The translations under genes and the position numbers were made by a program. The notes under the pieces are model-generated. The model was not told where the DNA came from and ran no database searches. It saw only the letters and a program-made list of their open reading frames with translations. From Pseudomonadota bacterium (GTDB taxonomy: Bacteria; Pseudomonadota; Gammaproteobacteria; Steroidobacterales; Woeseiaceae), in NCBI GenBank assembly GCA_027621915.1, contig JAQCAD010000002.1, forward strand, positions 124,001 to 188,000: a stretch of DNA of 64,000 bases, written 5' to 3'. Positions 30,317-39,759 of this stretch are shown here, piece after piece (position 1 is the stretch's first letter; each line of letters opens with the position of its first letter).

Positions 30317-30355
30317 TCAGGTCGATGGCGAAAGTAACAACGGTACCTGATCGCA

Positions 30356-31600
30356 ATGAGTGATCGCGGGCAACAGCCGGTCATACTACGCAATGGACTG
30401 CTGGTCGACGGGTCCGAACCCCTCGCTTCGGCGACCGTTGATGTTATGGTCCTTGGCGGCACGATCCGGGAGGTGTCCGAGTCCCGGCTCTCCGACGAAA
30501 ACGCCATCGTGTATGACCTCAAGGGCAGAACGATCATGCCCGGCCTGATCGATCTGCATATGCATCCGTTCCTTACCGATATGAATTTGATGAGACTGGA
30601 AGAAACCCCGGTTTCGCTGGTAACTGCGAAGGCAAGTGTCGTGCTCAAGGGACTGCTGGATCGAGGGTTCACGACTATCAGGGACGCCGCAGGCGGTGAC
30701 TGGGGTCTCAAGCAGGCGGTAAACGACGGCTACATCACCGGACCCCGGCTGTTCATTTCTGGCCGCGCGCTCAGCCAGACCGGAGGACATGGTGACTTCA
30801 GACGGCGTACGGACGATTCGGTGGTTTGCTCCTGCAGCAGCGCGCTACACCTGACTTCGAGAATTGCCGACGGCGTCGACCAGGTTCGACATGCCGTCCG
30901 GGACGAGCTTCGAAAGGGCGCCGACCAGATCAAGATCATGGTGTCGGGCGGCGTCTCTTCTCCCCACGATCCGCTTGAAGGCTGCCAGTACTCGGACGCG
31001 GAAATCGAAGCTGCCGTCGACGAGGCAACACGAGCCGGAACTTACGTGCTCGCGCACGCGTACTCCGCCGAAGCGATTGCCCGAGCGCTTCGTGCAGGCG
31101 TGCGCACGATCGAGCACGCCAATCTGATTGATGCGCCGACAGCCGCCCTGGCGGCAAAAAAAAGCGCTTACGTGGTACCAACACTCGTTGCCTATGAGGC
31201 GCAGGCGCGACACGCCGAGGCAGCTGGTTACTCGACCGACATGCTGAAAAAGCTAAAGAAGGTTCGCGAGTTCGGGCTGCAGTCTCTTGAAATATGCAAG
31301 TCGGCCGGAGTGAAAATGGGGTTCGGCACCGACATCATCGGCAATCAGGATATGCACGCAGAGGAATTTCTATTACGCGCAAAGGTCCTGCCTGCTCACG
31401 AAATCATTGCGTCCGCTACAATGATCGGCGCAGAAGTTTTGCGAATGGAAGGCAAGCTCGGCGTCATTGCACCCGGCGCCATCGCTGACATTCTTGTTGT
31501 CGATGGCAATCCACTAAAAGATATTTCGCTTCTGGCGGGGCATGGTGAACATTACGTGGCGATCATGAAGGAAGGCAGGTTTCACAAGAATATGTTGTGA
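30356..31600 (+). CDS. Amidohydrolase-superfamily dipeptidase (prolidase-like)
   Basis: The 414-residue protein has metal motifs DLHMH (near residue 67), a probable carboxylated Lys in QIKIMVSGG, LAHAYSAEAI, IEHANLID and the catalytic Asp in FGTDIIG. This set matches the Xaa-Pro/Xaa-Arg dipeptidase and imidazolonepropionase-like group. There is no signal peptide, so it is cytoplasmic. Its last codons overlap the longest reading of the next gene. With a DPP-IV-like enzyme nearby, a role in proline-containing dipeptide hydrolysis is a reasonable inference. Confidence 0.82.
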   Translation: MSDRGQQPVILRNGLLVDGSEPLASATVDVMVLGGTIREVSESRLSDENAIVYDLKGRTIMPGLIDLHMHPFLTDMNLMRLEETPVSLVTAKASVVLKGLLDRGFTTIRDAAGGDWGLKQAVNDGYITGPRLFISGRALSQTGGHGDFRRRTDDSVVCSCSSALHLTSRIADGVDQVRHAVRDELRKGADQIKIMVSGGVSSPHDPLEGCQYSDAEIEAAVDEATRAGTYVLAHAYSAEAIARALRAGVRTIEHANLIDAPTAALAAKKSAYVVPTLVAYEAQARHAEAAGYSTDMLKKLKKVREFGLQSLEICKSAGVKMGFGTDIIGNQDMHAEEFLLRAKVLPAHEIIASATMIGAEVLRMEGKLGVIAPGAIADILVVDGNPLKDISLLAGHGEHYVAIMKEGRFHKNML

Positions 31601-31635
31601 CCTGGCGGGTCGCTCAGTTAGAAGAAGGATGCAAC

Positions 31636-32742
31636 TTGAAAATTACAGCAATAAAAGTCTACCAGGTGGACCTGCCTCTGGTTGAGGGTCGTTATTCGTG
31701 GTCTGAGGGAAAATTTGTCGAGGTGTTCGATAGCACTGTCGTCGAAATATTTACCGACGACGGTCACGTTGGCTACGGTGAAGTTTGCCCGCTTGGCCCT
31801 TTTTACCTGCCGGCTTTCGGCGATGGAGCACGAGCCGGGATCGGCGAGCTCGCGCCCACGCTGCTGGGCCAGAATCCGACGGCGATTGGGCCGATGAATC
31901 AACTAATGGACAGGGCGTTGCTTGGCCATCCATACGTGAAGTCTGCAATCGACATGGCGTGCTGGGATCTCCTGGGAAAAGTGACAGGGAAGTCTGTATG
32001 CGACCTGATGGGTGGAAAATTCGGCGACGCCGTCGCGTTGTATCGCGCGATCAGTCAACGACCAGCAGATGAGATGGCCCAGAACGTCGCGGAACATCGG
32101 GCAGACGGTTATACGAAGTTTCAGCTTAAGGTCGGTGGCCGGCCAGGTGAAGACATTGACCGGATTCACGCGGCGGCGAATGTGCTGACAGATGGCGAGG
32201 TTCTCGTTGCTGACGCGAACACGGGTTGGCGAGTGGACGATGCAGTAAGGGTCGTGAACGCGGTACGTGATGTCGACGTCTATATCGAACAGCCGTGCAG
32301 GTCATACGAACATTGCCTGACGATAAGACGGCGAACCTCATTACCATTCATACTCGACGAAAACATCGACGGCATCGACGCGCTGCTACGTGGTCACCAT
32401 GACGGTGCAATGGATGCCATCAATCTGAAGATCTCGAAAGTCGGCGGTCTTACAAAGGCGCGTCAAATCAGAGACCTGTGCGTCACACTGAACATCCCGA
32501 TGACCATCGAGGACAGTTGGGGTGGCGACATCATTACCGCAGCGATTGCCCACCTCGCCCACTCCACACCCGAGTCACTGCGCTTCTCAGCAACTGATTT
32601 TAATAGCTACGTAAGCGTGAAGAACGCGACGGGCGCGCCACAGCGAAAAGACGGCCATATGGTCGCGTCCGATTCGCCAGGCCTCGGCATAGCGCCGAAC
32701 ATGCATGCGCTGGGAAAACCCGTTGCAGAATATACGGGTTGA
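31636..32742 (+). CDS. Enolase-superfamily enzyme, mandelate racemase/muconate lactonizing type
   Basis: The roughly 368-residue product has the capping domain (KITAIKVYQVDLPL) and barrel motifs FQLKVGG (catalytic Lys), VADANTGW, IEQPC and DENIDG (the three acidic Mg2+ ligands), and LKISKVGGLTKA (second base Lys). The KxK motif reads QxK. The sequence recalls (hydroxy)proline/betaine epimerase or dehydratase subgroups, but the reaction is not proven. TTG 31636 is chosen because AGAAGGA (31622-31628) is spaced 7 bases before it; GTG 31597 would overlap the upstream stop. Confidence 0.8.
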   Translation: MKITAIKVYQVDLPLVEGRYSWSEGKFVEVFDSTVVEIFTDDGHVGYGEVCPLGPFYLPAFGDGARAGIGELAPTLLGQNPTAIGPMNQLMDRALLGHPYVKSAIDMACWDLLGKVTGKSVCDLMGGKFGDAVALYRAISQRPADEMAQNVAEHRADGYTKFQLKVGGRPGEDIDRIHAAANVLTDGEVLVADANTGWRVDDAVRVVNAVRDVDVYIEQPCRSYEHCLTIRRRTSLPFILDENIDGIDALLRGHHDGAMDAINLKISKVGGLTKARQIRDLCVTLNIPMTIEDSWGGDIITAAIAHLAHSTPESLRFSATDFNSYVSVKNATGAPQRKDGHMVASDSPGLGIAPNMHALGKPVAEYTG

Positions 32743-32819
32743 CGGGCATCACACCAGAGAAATCATTAGCAATCGAAAGCGCATTTCCAAACCAGGGCAA
32801 GACCAACAGGGTGTTTGAC

Positions 32820-35105
32820 ATGTCGATGAGAAAACAGAGTGCCTGGGGCGCGGCGACCGTGTGCAAAACACTTTGCCTGCTGAGCCTGGCGCTTGGCGCT
32901 GCGTTGATGGCGCGCGCCACGGAAACTTCCGAGCTCCTCAGTATCGACCGGATTTTTCACGACGAGGAATTTGATTTAAGCAGGCCCGTGCCCAGCAAGT
33001 GGCTGGGCGACGGCGATGAGTACACAACCGTACAGGAATCGAAGTCGGTTACGGGTGGATTCGATATTGTCCGGCATGACTCGGCAACAGGACGGCAGAC
33101 GACTCTTGTCCGTGCAGAACAACTCGTGCCGGCGGGCACCGGCTCGCCGATTGAAATCAAGGACTACGCATGGTCCGACGATGGGCGGTTTGTCCTGATC
33201 AATACCAACACCGTGAAATTTCGTCGTCTGGAGTCGTTCGGAGATTACTGGCTGCTCAACCTGGATACCGGGAACCTGCGTCAGCTCGGTAAACAGGCCC
33301 GACCATCGGCACTCATGTACGCTAAATTCTCCCCGGACAGCCGTCATGTTGCCTACATGTTTGACAATAACCTCTATATAGAGAGTACCGAAGGCATAAA
33401 CGTCAAACAGCTCACACACGACGGATCCGATCTTATCGTTAACGGCACCGGGGACTGGGTCAATGAAGAAGAATTCGATCTTCGCGACGGCTTCAAATGG
33501 AGTCCGGACTCGAAGCGCCTCTGTTACTGGCAGTTCGACACTGAAGGTGTAGGCACTTTCTACATGATGAAGAACACCGATGACGTTTACTCGCATCCCA
33601 TCCCGCTGCAATATCCAAAAGCCGGCACGACCAATTCGGCAACCCGGGTGGGTACTGTCGATATCGAATCGGCGAAAACCGTATGGATCGCACTCGAAGG
33701 AGATCCCAGGCAGAATTATGTGCCGCGGATGGGATGGGCGGCCAACTCCGGGCAGGTGATCATCCAGTACGTCAATCGTCTTCAAAACAGGAATCAGGTC
33801 ATCCTGGCGAACGCGAACGATGGTTCGTCAAACGTCATTTTCACCGATGAGGATGAGGCCTGGCTGGATGTCAATGACGACCCGAAGTGGCTGGAAGATG
33901 GCGCTTCCTTCACCTGGCTTAGTGAGCGCGACGGGTGGCGACACCTCTATCAAATTTCGCGAGATGGCAAGGATGTCAGGCTCCTGTCACCCGGCGAATT
34001 CGACATCATTCGCATCGAAAACATAGATGCGGACAGTGGCTGGGTCTACTACATTGCATCGCCCGATGACAACGCGGCGCGATATTTGTATCGATCCCCA
34101 CTGTCAGGCGAACCAATGTATGAACGACTCACGCCGGTTGCGACGCCGGCGTTTCACGAATATGAAATATCCCCAAACTCGAACTGGGCGCTGCATACCT
34201 ATTCGACAATGGACAGTCCACCTGTGACGGATTTTGTTTCGCTGCCGCAACATGAATCCAAACGGGTGATTGCAAGCAATTCAGACGTCGTGGCCCTGCT
34301 TCAATCGACGCCGCGTGGCGACCTCGAGTTCTTCAACGTTGTTATCGATGACGGAGTTGCGCTGGACGGCTGGATGATGAAGCCGCCGGATTTTGACCCG
34401 AAAAGAAAATACCCGCTCCTGATGTACGTCTACAGCGAACCAGCTGGTCAGACTGTTCTAAACAGGTGGCGCAACGATACTTATGTCTGGCACCTGATGT
34501 TGACGCAGATGGGTTATGTCGTCGCCAGCGTTGACAGCCGTGGCACGCCGGCGCCACGCGGTCGGGAGTGGCGTAAATCCATCTATCGCCAGATTGGCAT
34601 CCTGGCCTCGGCAGACCAGGCGAAGGCGGTCACGGCACTGCTCGACGACAGGACCTACCTGGATCGCGAACGAGTAGGAAGCTGGGGCTGGAGTGGCGGC
34701 GGTCAGATGACACTCAACGCCATGTTTCGCTATCCTGAAATTTATAAAACCGGTGTAGCCGTTTCCTTCGTCAGCGATCAGCGACTCTACGATACGATTT
34801 ATCAGGAGCGCTTTATGGGTCTACCGGACGATAACGAAGAAGGCTACCGGCTTGGGTCACCGATCACGTTTGCTGACCGACTCGAAGGGAAACTGCTGCT
34901 GGTTCATGGAACCGGGGATGACAACGTTCACTATCAGAGTTCCGAACAACTGGTCGATAAGCTGATCGGATACAACAAGAAGTTTTCATTCATGATCTAC
35001 CCCGACCGCAGTCATTCAATTGACGAAAAAGAAAACACGAAGCGCCACCATTACGGACTGATGACAGACTTCCTGGTAGAGAATCTGCCTGTATGGAGAG
35101 ATTAA
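32820..35105 (+). CDS. Dipeptidyl peptidase IV-like serine peptidase (S9 family)
   Basis: The roughly 761-residue product has a signal peptide (MSMRKQSAWGA...LMARA), an eight-bladed propeller region (DPP-IV N-terminal domain) and an alpha/beta hydrolase domain. The nucleophile is in GWSGGGQMTLN, the Asp in HGTGDDNVHY and the His in DRSHSI. DPP-IV enzymes release X-Pro dipeptides from N-termini. ATG 32820 starts the signal peptide; an in-frame upstream start at 32739 would precede it with non-signal sequence. It is the last gene of the rightward peptidase series. Confidence 0.92.
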   Translation: MSMRKQSAWGAATVCKTLCLLSLALGAALMARATETSELLSIDRIFHDEEFDLSRPVPSKWLGDGDEYTTVQESKSVTGGFDIVRHDSATGRQTTLVRAEQLVPAGTGSPIEIKDYAWSDDGRFVLINTNTVKFRRLESFGDYWLLNLDTGNLRQLGKQARPSALMYAKFSPDSRHVAYMFDNNLYIESTEGINVKQLTHDGSDLIVNGTGDWVNEEEFDLRDGFKWSPDSKRLCYWQFDTEGVGTFYMMKNTDDVYSHPIPLQYPKAGTTNSATRVGTVDIESAKTVWIALEGDPRQNYVPRMGWAANSGQVIIQYVNRLQNRNQVILANANDGSSNVIFTDEDEAWLDVNDDPKWLEDGASFTWLSERDGWRHLYQISRDGKDVRLLSPGEFDIIRIENIDADSGWVYYIASPDDNAARYLYRSPLSGEPMYERLTPVATPAFHEYEISPNSNWALHTYSTMDSPPVTDFVSLPQHESKRVIASNSDVVALLQSTPRGDLEFFNVVIDDGVALDGWMMKPPDFDPKRKYPLLMYVYSEPAGQTVLNRWRNDTYVWHLMLTQMGYVVASVDSRGTPAPRGREWRKSIYRQIGILASADQAKAVTALLDDRTYLDRERVGSWGWSGGGQMTLNAMFRYPEIYKTGVAVSFVSDQRLYDTIYQERFMGLPDDNEEGYRLGSPITFADRLEGKLLLVHGTGDDNVHYQSSEQLVDKLIGYNKKFSFMIYPDRSHSIDEKENTKRHHYGLMTDFLVENLPVWRD

Positions 35106-35157
35106 GGAGCGGGACATGGAGTCGCAAAGGAACCGAAAGGACCAGTTTACGTATTGA

Positions 35158-37548
35158 TTACCAGGAGGGCTCCAGTCGGCCGTCACCCGAATCGCGATAG
35201 GGCATCCACAAAAGCCCTACTAACGGAACGTGCACGTCAGTGGCCTTCGCAGTCACGGAAATTTCCGCCAGCTCCTCCGCCTGCGCGTCGAACGTGTCGA
35301 TTTCTTTTTGCATTTCAAGGTTGAGCTTCTCGAGCTCGGCCATTACTTTCGTTGCAGTCTCTTTTGCTCTCGCCACATCGGCGGCATCTTTTCCCGCGCC
35401 TGTGGCACTGCGAATAGCGGTGCCCATCTTGCTGGCCGTCCCGCTTGTCAGGCGCTTTCGGCCGAGAACCGCGCTAAGGATCGCGGTTCCGAAGGACAAC
35501 GCAGTGTCCATTTTCTTCTTGCTCGCCTGTTGCTGCTCGCGTTGTATAGCCTGCTCCGCGCGCAGCAGACGGTTTTCCAGGGTAGTAGCCTTGCTGGCGT
35601 ATCGTTTGCGAAGCTTGCCGACCGCCAAATCACGTTGTTCATTTGCAAGCTGTTGCAGTCGAACACGAAAGTTGCCCTCGGATTCGCCAGGGTCGGAGTT
35701 CAGACGATACTTCTTGCTGCCATAAATCGTAATGACTTCGTTCTGCCTGACCCAGCGCCTGAAATCGCGACTCCAGGATGCATAGTTCTTTTCATTTGCG
35801 GCTACCGGTGGACAATCAGCATAGCGCGCGCCAACCTGATCTTCGCTCATGAGATCGTCCGGACCGAATGTCATCGACTCGGCGTTGTCCCAGTTGATGG
35901 CAACAGCACCATTTTCGAATTCAACGGTGTACAGTTTTTCGCGTCGTTCATTGACGTCGTAGTGTGAATTATTAAACGCGATTTCTACGGCTGCGACCAA
36001 GCGCGGAAAGTACAGTGGGCTTTCCCCGCGTGTGCGAACAAAAAACTGCTCCACGCGGGGCGGCAGCAACGGTGCATCTGTGCCTCGTGCCGCGGGCTTG
36101 CTGCTGATTGTCGTCGAAGGCGGGACGGCGGCGGCCTTCCTGGCCGACATCAACGATTTGATTTGGTCGCGGGTCAACGGACCGGCGAGGTAAGACATGA
36201 CCCAGCGCGTATCAAATACGACCGCCTCGTCTTCGTGAACGTTGTGCAGGAGAAACTGCCTTTTGCCCAGCCCGGCAAGCGTCTGTTCCATCTTCTGCCG
36301 ATCAAAGTTGCCGCCCTGGGCCGCGCCTTCAAGGCCTTCCATGACTCGCGCCTTGTCCCGTTCGGTCTGCAAACGGCCGATGAACCAGGTGCCCGTGTTT
36401 GACAGGCCCTTGTAATCGAGATCGACTGGATTTTGCGTCGCGAGAACCAGGCCGAGCCCGTAAGCTCGAGCCTGTTTCAGTAAAGTAAGCAGAAGTCGTT
36501 TTGTCGGCGGATTCGCCACCGGTGGCATGTAGCCGAAAATCTCGTCCATGTAGAGGATCGCCCGCAGGCTTGACGTTCCCTGCTGAGCACGCATCCACGC
36601 GATCAGGTCGTTCAACAGCATCGCCACGAAGAACATGCGCTCGTTATCGTTGAGATGCGCGATCGACATTACCGAAATCCGCGGCTTGCCGGATTCGGTA
36701 TACAGGAGCTTACCTGCATCCAGCGGCTCGCCTTCCAGCCAGACACCAAATCCGGGTGCCGCGAGTAAATTATTGAGTCGCATAGCCAGCGAGAACCGGT
36801 CTTCGGACGGGTAGAAAGAGTCAATATCCATAACGCCGACCTTCGAGATCGGTGGATTCTGAATTTCCGCAATGAGCGAGGCGATATCCAGATTTCGACC
36901 GCCCTGCCAGGCATGATCAAGAATTTGCGAAAGGAGGATGTGTTCGCGGCTACTGATCGGATCCGCGTCGACACCCAGTAGCGAGAGGATACCTGTCGCG
37001 GTCGCCTGAACGCGCTCCCGATACAGGTCGCCGTCCTCGATCAGTGCGGCCGGTGGCGCTGAAAAAGACTGCAGTACAGAAATGGGTTGTCCTGCATTGC
37101 TGCCAGGGGTGTAGATAGAGAAGTCACTCTTCTCGCGAAGCGCCGCAATCCGGGTTCCGTCCTGCTCCCAGCTGGCGAGACCCTTTTCCCACAATGCGGC
37201 CTGCCCGGCCGCATACTCGTCCGGGGTCTGGCCTTTGTCGCTTGCAGCCCGGGTGTTGATCCACGGCCTGAAGTCAGCCGGCGCAAGCCCGGGAAACGTC
37301 AACATCAGGTTGCCGAGATCGCCCTTCGGGTCGATTGCGATAACCGGGATGTTGTCCATCGCGGCTTCTTCGAGGATGCCAATGCCGAGTCCGGTTTTGC
37401 CCGAACCCGTCATGCCGATGATTACCGCATGTGTAGTAAGGTCCCTTGAGTCATAGAGCACGATCTCATCGGTCGTTTCGTCCTTGTCGGTATCATGTTT
37501 CTTGCCGAGATAGAACGCGCCCAGCTTTTCGTAATCGACCACAGGCAA
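35158..37548 (-). CDS. HerA/DUF87-type ATPase of unknown function
   Basis: The 796-residue protein has Walker A IGMTGSGKTGLGIGIL near residue 44 and VIAIDPKGDLGNL just after. Walker B is ILYMDEIFGYMPP, with a sensor/arginine-finger region LVLATQNPVDLDYKGL. A coiled coil (about residues 640-690, rich in Arg/Gln/Lys) and a second helical stretch near residues 745-775 follow. This is the HerA/FtsK-like hexameric pump fold. No nuclease or NurA partner is nearby. Its ATG is 1 base from the OPT transporter stop, so the two are probably one operon. Confidence 0.8.
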   Translation of the reverse strand: MPVVDYEKLGAFYLGKKHDTDKDETTDEIVLYDSRDLTTHAVIIGMTGSGKTGLGIGILEEAAMDNIPVIAIDPKGDLGNLMLTFPGLAPADFRPWINTRAASDKGQTPDEYAAGQAALWEKGLASWEQDGTRIAALREKSDFSIYTPGSNAGQPISVLQSFSAPPAALIEDGDLYRERVQATATGILSLLGVDADPISSREHILLSQILDHAWQGGRNLDIASLIAEIQNPPISKVGVMDIDSFYPSEDRFSLAMRLNNLLAAPGFGVWLEGEPLDAGKLLYTESGKPRISVMSIAHLNDNERMFFVAMLLNDLIAWMRAQQGTSSLRAILYMDEIFGYMPPVANPPTKRLLLTLLKQARAYGLGLVLATQNPVDLDYKGLSNTGTWFIGRLQTERDKARVMEGLEGAAQGGNFDRQKMEQTLAGLGKRQFLLHNVHEDEAVVFDTRWVMSYLAGPLTRDQIKSLMSARKAAAVPPSTTISSKPAARGTDAPLLPPRVEQFFVRTRGESPLYFPRLVAAVEIAFNNSHYDVNERREKLYTVEFENGAVAINWDNAESMTFGPDDLMSEDQVGARYADCPPVAANEKNYASWSRDFRRWVRQNEVITIYGSKKYRLNSDPGESEGNFRVRLQQLANEQRDLAVGKLRKRYASKATTLENRLLRAEQAIQREQQQASKKKMDTALSFGTAILSAVLGRKRLTSGTASKMGTAIRSATGAGKDAADVARAKETATKVMAELEKLNLEMQKEIDTFDAQAEELAEISVTAKATDVHVPLVGLLWMPYRDSGDGRLEPSW

Positions 37549-37549
37549 G

Positions 37550-39475
37550 TTACGATTCCTTGGCTGCCGAGACGCGATACATCCAGATACAGACTACTGC
37601 GATGACTGCCAGGCCGACGCCACCACCAAACTGCAGTGATTCATCAAGTGCGAATACGTCGGGGTTGCCCGACTTGACGATCGGAATCGCCATCAGGATG
37701 CCCACAAGCGCCTCGCCGGTGATCAGCCCGGCTGCGAACAACATGCCGTGACGCATGCTTTTTTCACCGTCGACACCGCGCTTCGCATGAACCCTGGCCG
37801 CAAAATGGGCGACGAGTCCACCGACCAGAATCGCTGACGACAATTCCAGTGGCAGGTATATGCCAACAGCAACGGCGAGCACCGGCATACGGAACGACGA
37901 GCCTCTGGATTTAAGGGCTTCGTCAGCGACGATGATGAGTACGCCAACGACGGCCCCAATGAACGCCATGGTCCACGGCAGGCCGCCGTGAAAAACTCCC
38001 TGCGCGACAGAAGCCATCAGCGTTGCCTGCGGTGCCGCGAGCGGATTAGGGTGTTCCGCAGTTGGCACGCCAATGCCGTAGGCTTGCAACAGCAAATTCA
38101 AAATAGGCGCGATGACCAGGACGGCTGAGACGGTGCCGACAGCCTGCATGACCTGCTGCTTCCAGGGCGTAGCGCCAAGAATATATCCGGCCTTGAGATC
38201 CTGCATGTTGTCGCCGGCAATGGCCGCCGCACAACACACGACGCCGCCAATCATAATTGCCGCAGACGGGCCAACCACAGAATCAGTGCCCAGCATCGCG
38301 AGCAGCACCAGGGAGGCGAAAAGAATGGTTGCGATGGTGATGCCGGATATCGGGTTGTTTGACGAGCCAACGAGACCGGCCATGTAACCGGCGACGGACG
38401 AAAAGAGGAAGCCTGCGACCACCATAATCAATGTCATCGCAAAGCTGACAGTCAGCTGCCCAACAATATTCTGGTACAGCACGAATATCGGAATGACGAA
38501 AACCGCGATGCCGACGAGTACAAATTTCATGGGCACGTCCATGTCCGTGTGGCTGGTTGCAACCGATGGACCGGCCTTGTACTGGGCGAGGCCGCTCCTG
38601 ACCCCGTCAAACAGCGAAGCCCGCATCGATATCAATGCCCAGACACCACCGACAACCATCGCACCCACACCCAGGTAGCGGATCTGCTGACTCCAGATTG
38701 CGCCGGCAAGATCTTCGGCGCTGTCGCCGGCGGCGAACATCGCAGCGAGATCGGGGCTGCTGTCCAGAAAAAAGGCGGAGAATATCGGTATACCGACGTA
38801 CCAGGAGATGGCACCGCCAGCGAAAATGAGGACAGAAATATTGAGACCGACGATGAAACCAACGCTGATCAGCGCTGGGGACAGGTTGATGCCGAGAAAG
38901 CCAATGGTCGAGTTGCCGAAGTAGCGAGCGGTCTGGGCAGCGCCGGTTATCGCATGCAACCCCGTGGAGCAGAACTTTATCAGGGCGCCGGTAACTGCGG
39001 CCATTGCGAGATACCTGATGCCGCCAGACGGATCGTCACCGACCTTCAGGACTTCGGCCGTTGCCACACCTTCCGGATAGGCCAATTTCTGTTCGACGAT
39101 CAATGATCGGCGTAGCGGTATCGTGAACAGTACGCCGAGCAGCCCACCAAGACCGGCAATGGCGCTAACCCACCAGTAATCGAAGACATCCCAGTAGCCA
39201 AAGATGATCAGTGCCGGAATGGTGAATATCACACCAGCCGCAAGTGACTCACCTGCCGATGCTGCTGTCTGCACGATGTTGTTTTCAAGTATGTTCGAGT
39301 TCTTGAACATCCTTAAGATCGCCATCGAAATTACGGCGGCAGGAATCGAGGCTGAGACCGTCAAACCGGCAAACAGGCCGAGGTATGCGTTTGCACCCGC
39401 CAGCACAGCTGAAAGAATGATGCCAAGTAAAATAGCCTTGACGGTAAGTTGCGGCAGGATTGGCGGTGAATTCAT
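37550..39475 (-). CDS. OPT-family oligopeptide/metal-chelate transporter
   Basis: The 641-residue integral membrane protein has about 14-16 hydrophobic segments and the family signature region NAYLGLFAGLTVSASIPAAV near the N-terminus. The conserved PSAAIMIGGVVCCAAAIAGD and AGYILGATPWKQQ are present mid-protein. OPT transporters import short peptides or metal chelates with protons. Location beside peptidase genes favours peptides. It is encoded directly upstream of the HerA-like ATPase. Confidence 0.9.
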   Translation of the reverse strand: MNSPPILPQLTVKAILLGIILSAVLAGANAYLGLFAGLTVSASIPAAVISMAILRMFKNSNILENNIVQTAASAGESLAAGVIFTIPALIIFGYWDVFDYWWVSAIAGLGGLLGVLFTIPLRRSLIVEQKLAYPEGVATAEVLKVGDDPSGGIRYLAMAAVTGALIKFCSTGLHAITGAAQTARYFGNSTIGFLGINLSPALISVGFIVGLNISVLIFAGGAISWYVGIPIFSAFFLDSSPDLAAMFAAGDSAEDLAGAIWSQQIRYLGVGAMVVGGVWALISMRASLFDGVRSGLAQYKAGPSVATSHTDMDVPMKFVLVGIAVFVIPIFVLYQNIVGQLTVSFAMTLIMVVAGFLFSSVAGYMAGLVGSSNNPISGITIATILFASLVLLAMLGTDSVVGPSAAIMIGGVVCCAAAIAGDNMQDLKAGYILGATPWKQQVMQAVGTVSAVLVIAPILNLLLQAYGIGVPTAEHPNPLAAPQATLMASVAQGVFHGGLPWTMAFIGAVVGVLIIVADEALKSRGSSFRMPVLAVAVGIYLPLELSSAILVGGLVAHFAARVHAKRGVDGEKSMRHGMLFAAGLITGEALVGILMAIPIVKSGNPDVFALDESLQFGGGVGLAVIAVVCIWMYRVSAAKES

Positions 39476-39641
39476 GGACCTCTCCGGTTCTCATTTTATG
39501 GTCATGCGGTACCGCCTGCGGCAAAACTGGCGGGGACGGCCCAGTTTAGCCAAATGAGGGGCCAATGCCTATCCAGACCACGTCATCGACTTGTGCTACC
39601 TTTGGCCCGCCCGCAACACAAGCAATTATAGGGGCCATCTT

Positions 39642-39722
39642 AAAAAAGGGGTCGGATCCAATTGACGCTGGACCCGCGGAATATTCGACGATTTCGAATT
39701 AATCGGATCCGACCCCTTTTTA
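39642..39722. repeat. REP-like inverted repeat, family A (imperfect copy)
   Basis: The left arm (39642-39663) and right arm (39697-39722) share the core GGGGTCGGATCC with the copy at 22867-22952 but are not perfect complements beyond the core. The spacer is unrelated. It lies between the divergent OPT and symporter genes in a 284-base gap, so it is probably part of both leaders or lies upstream of both promoters. Apart from this element nothing else was recognised in the gap. Confidence 0.8.
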
Positions 39723-39759
39723 ACGCTAGAGTCGTCACAACAAGAAAAAGAGGACGCAA

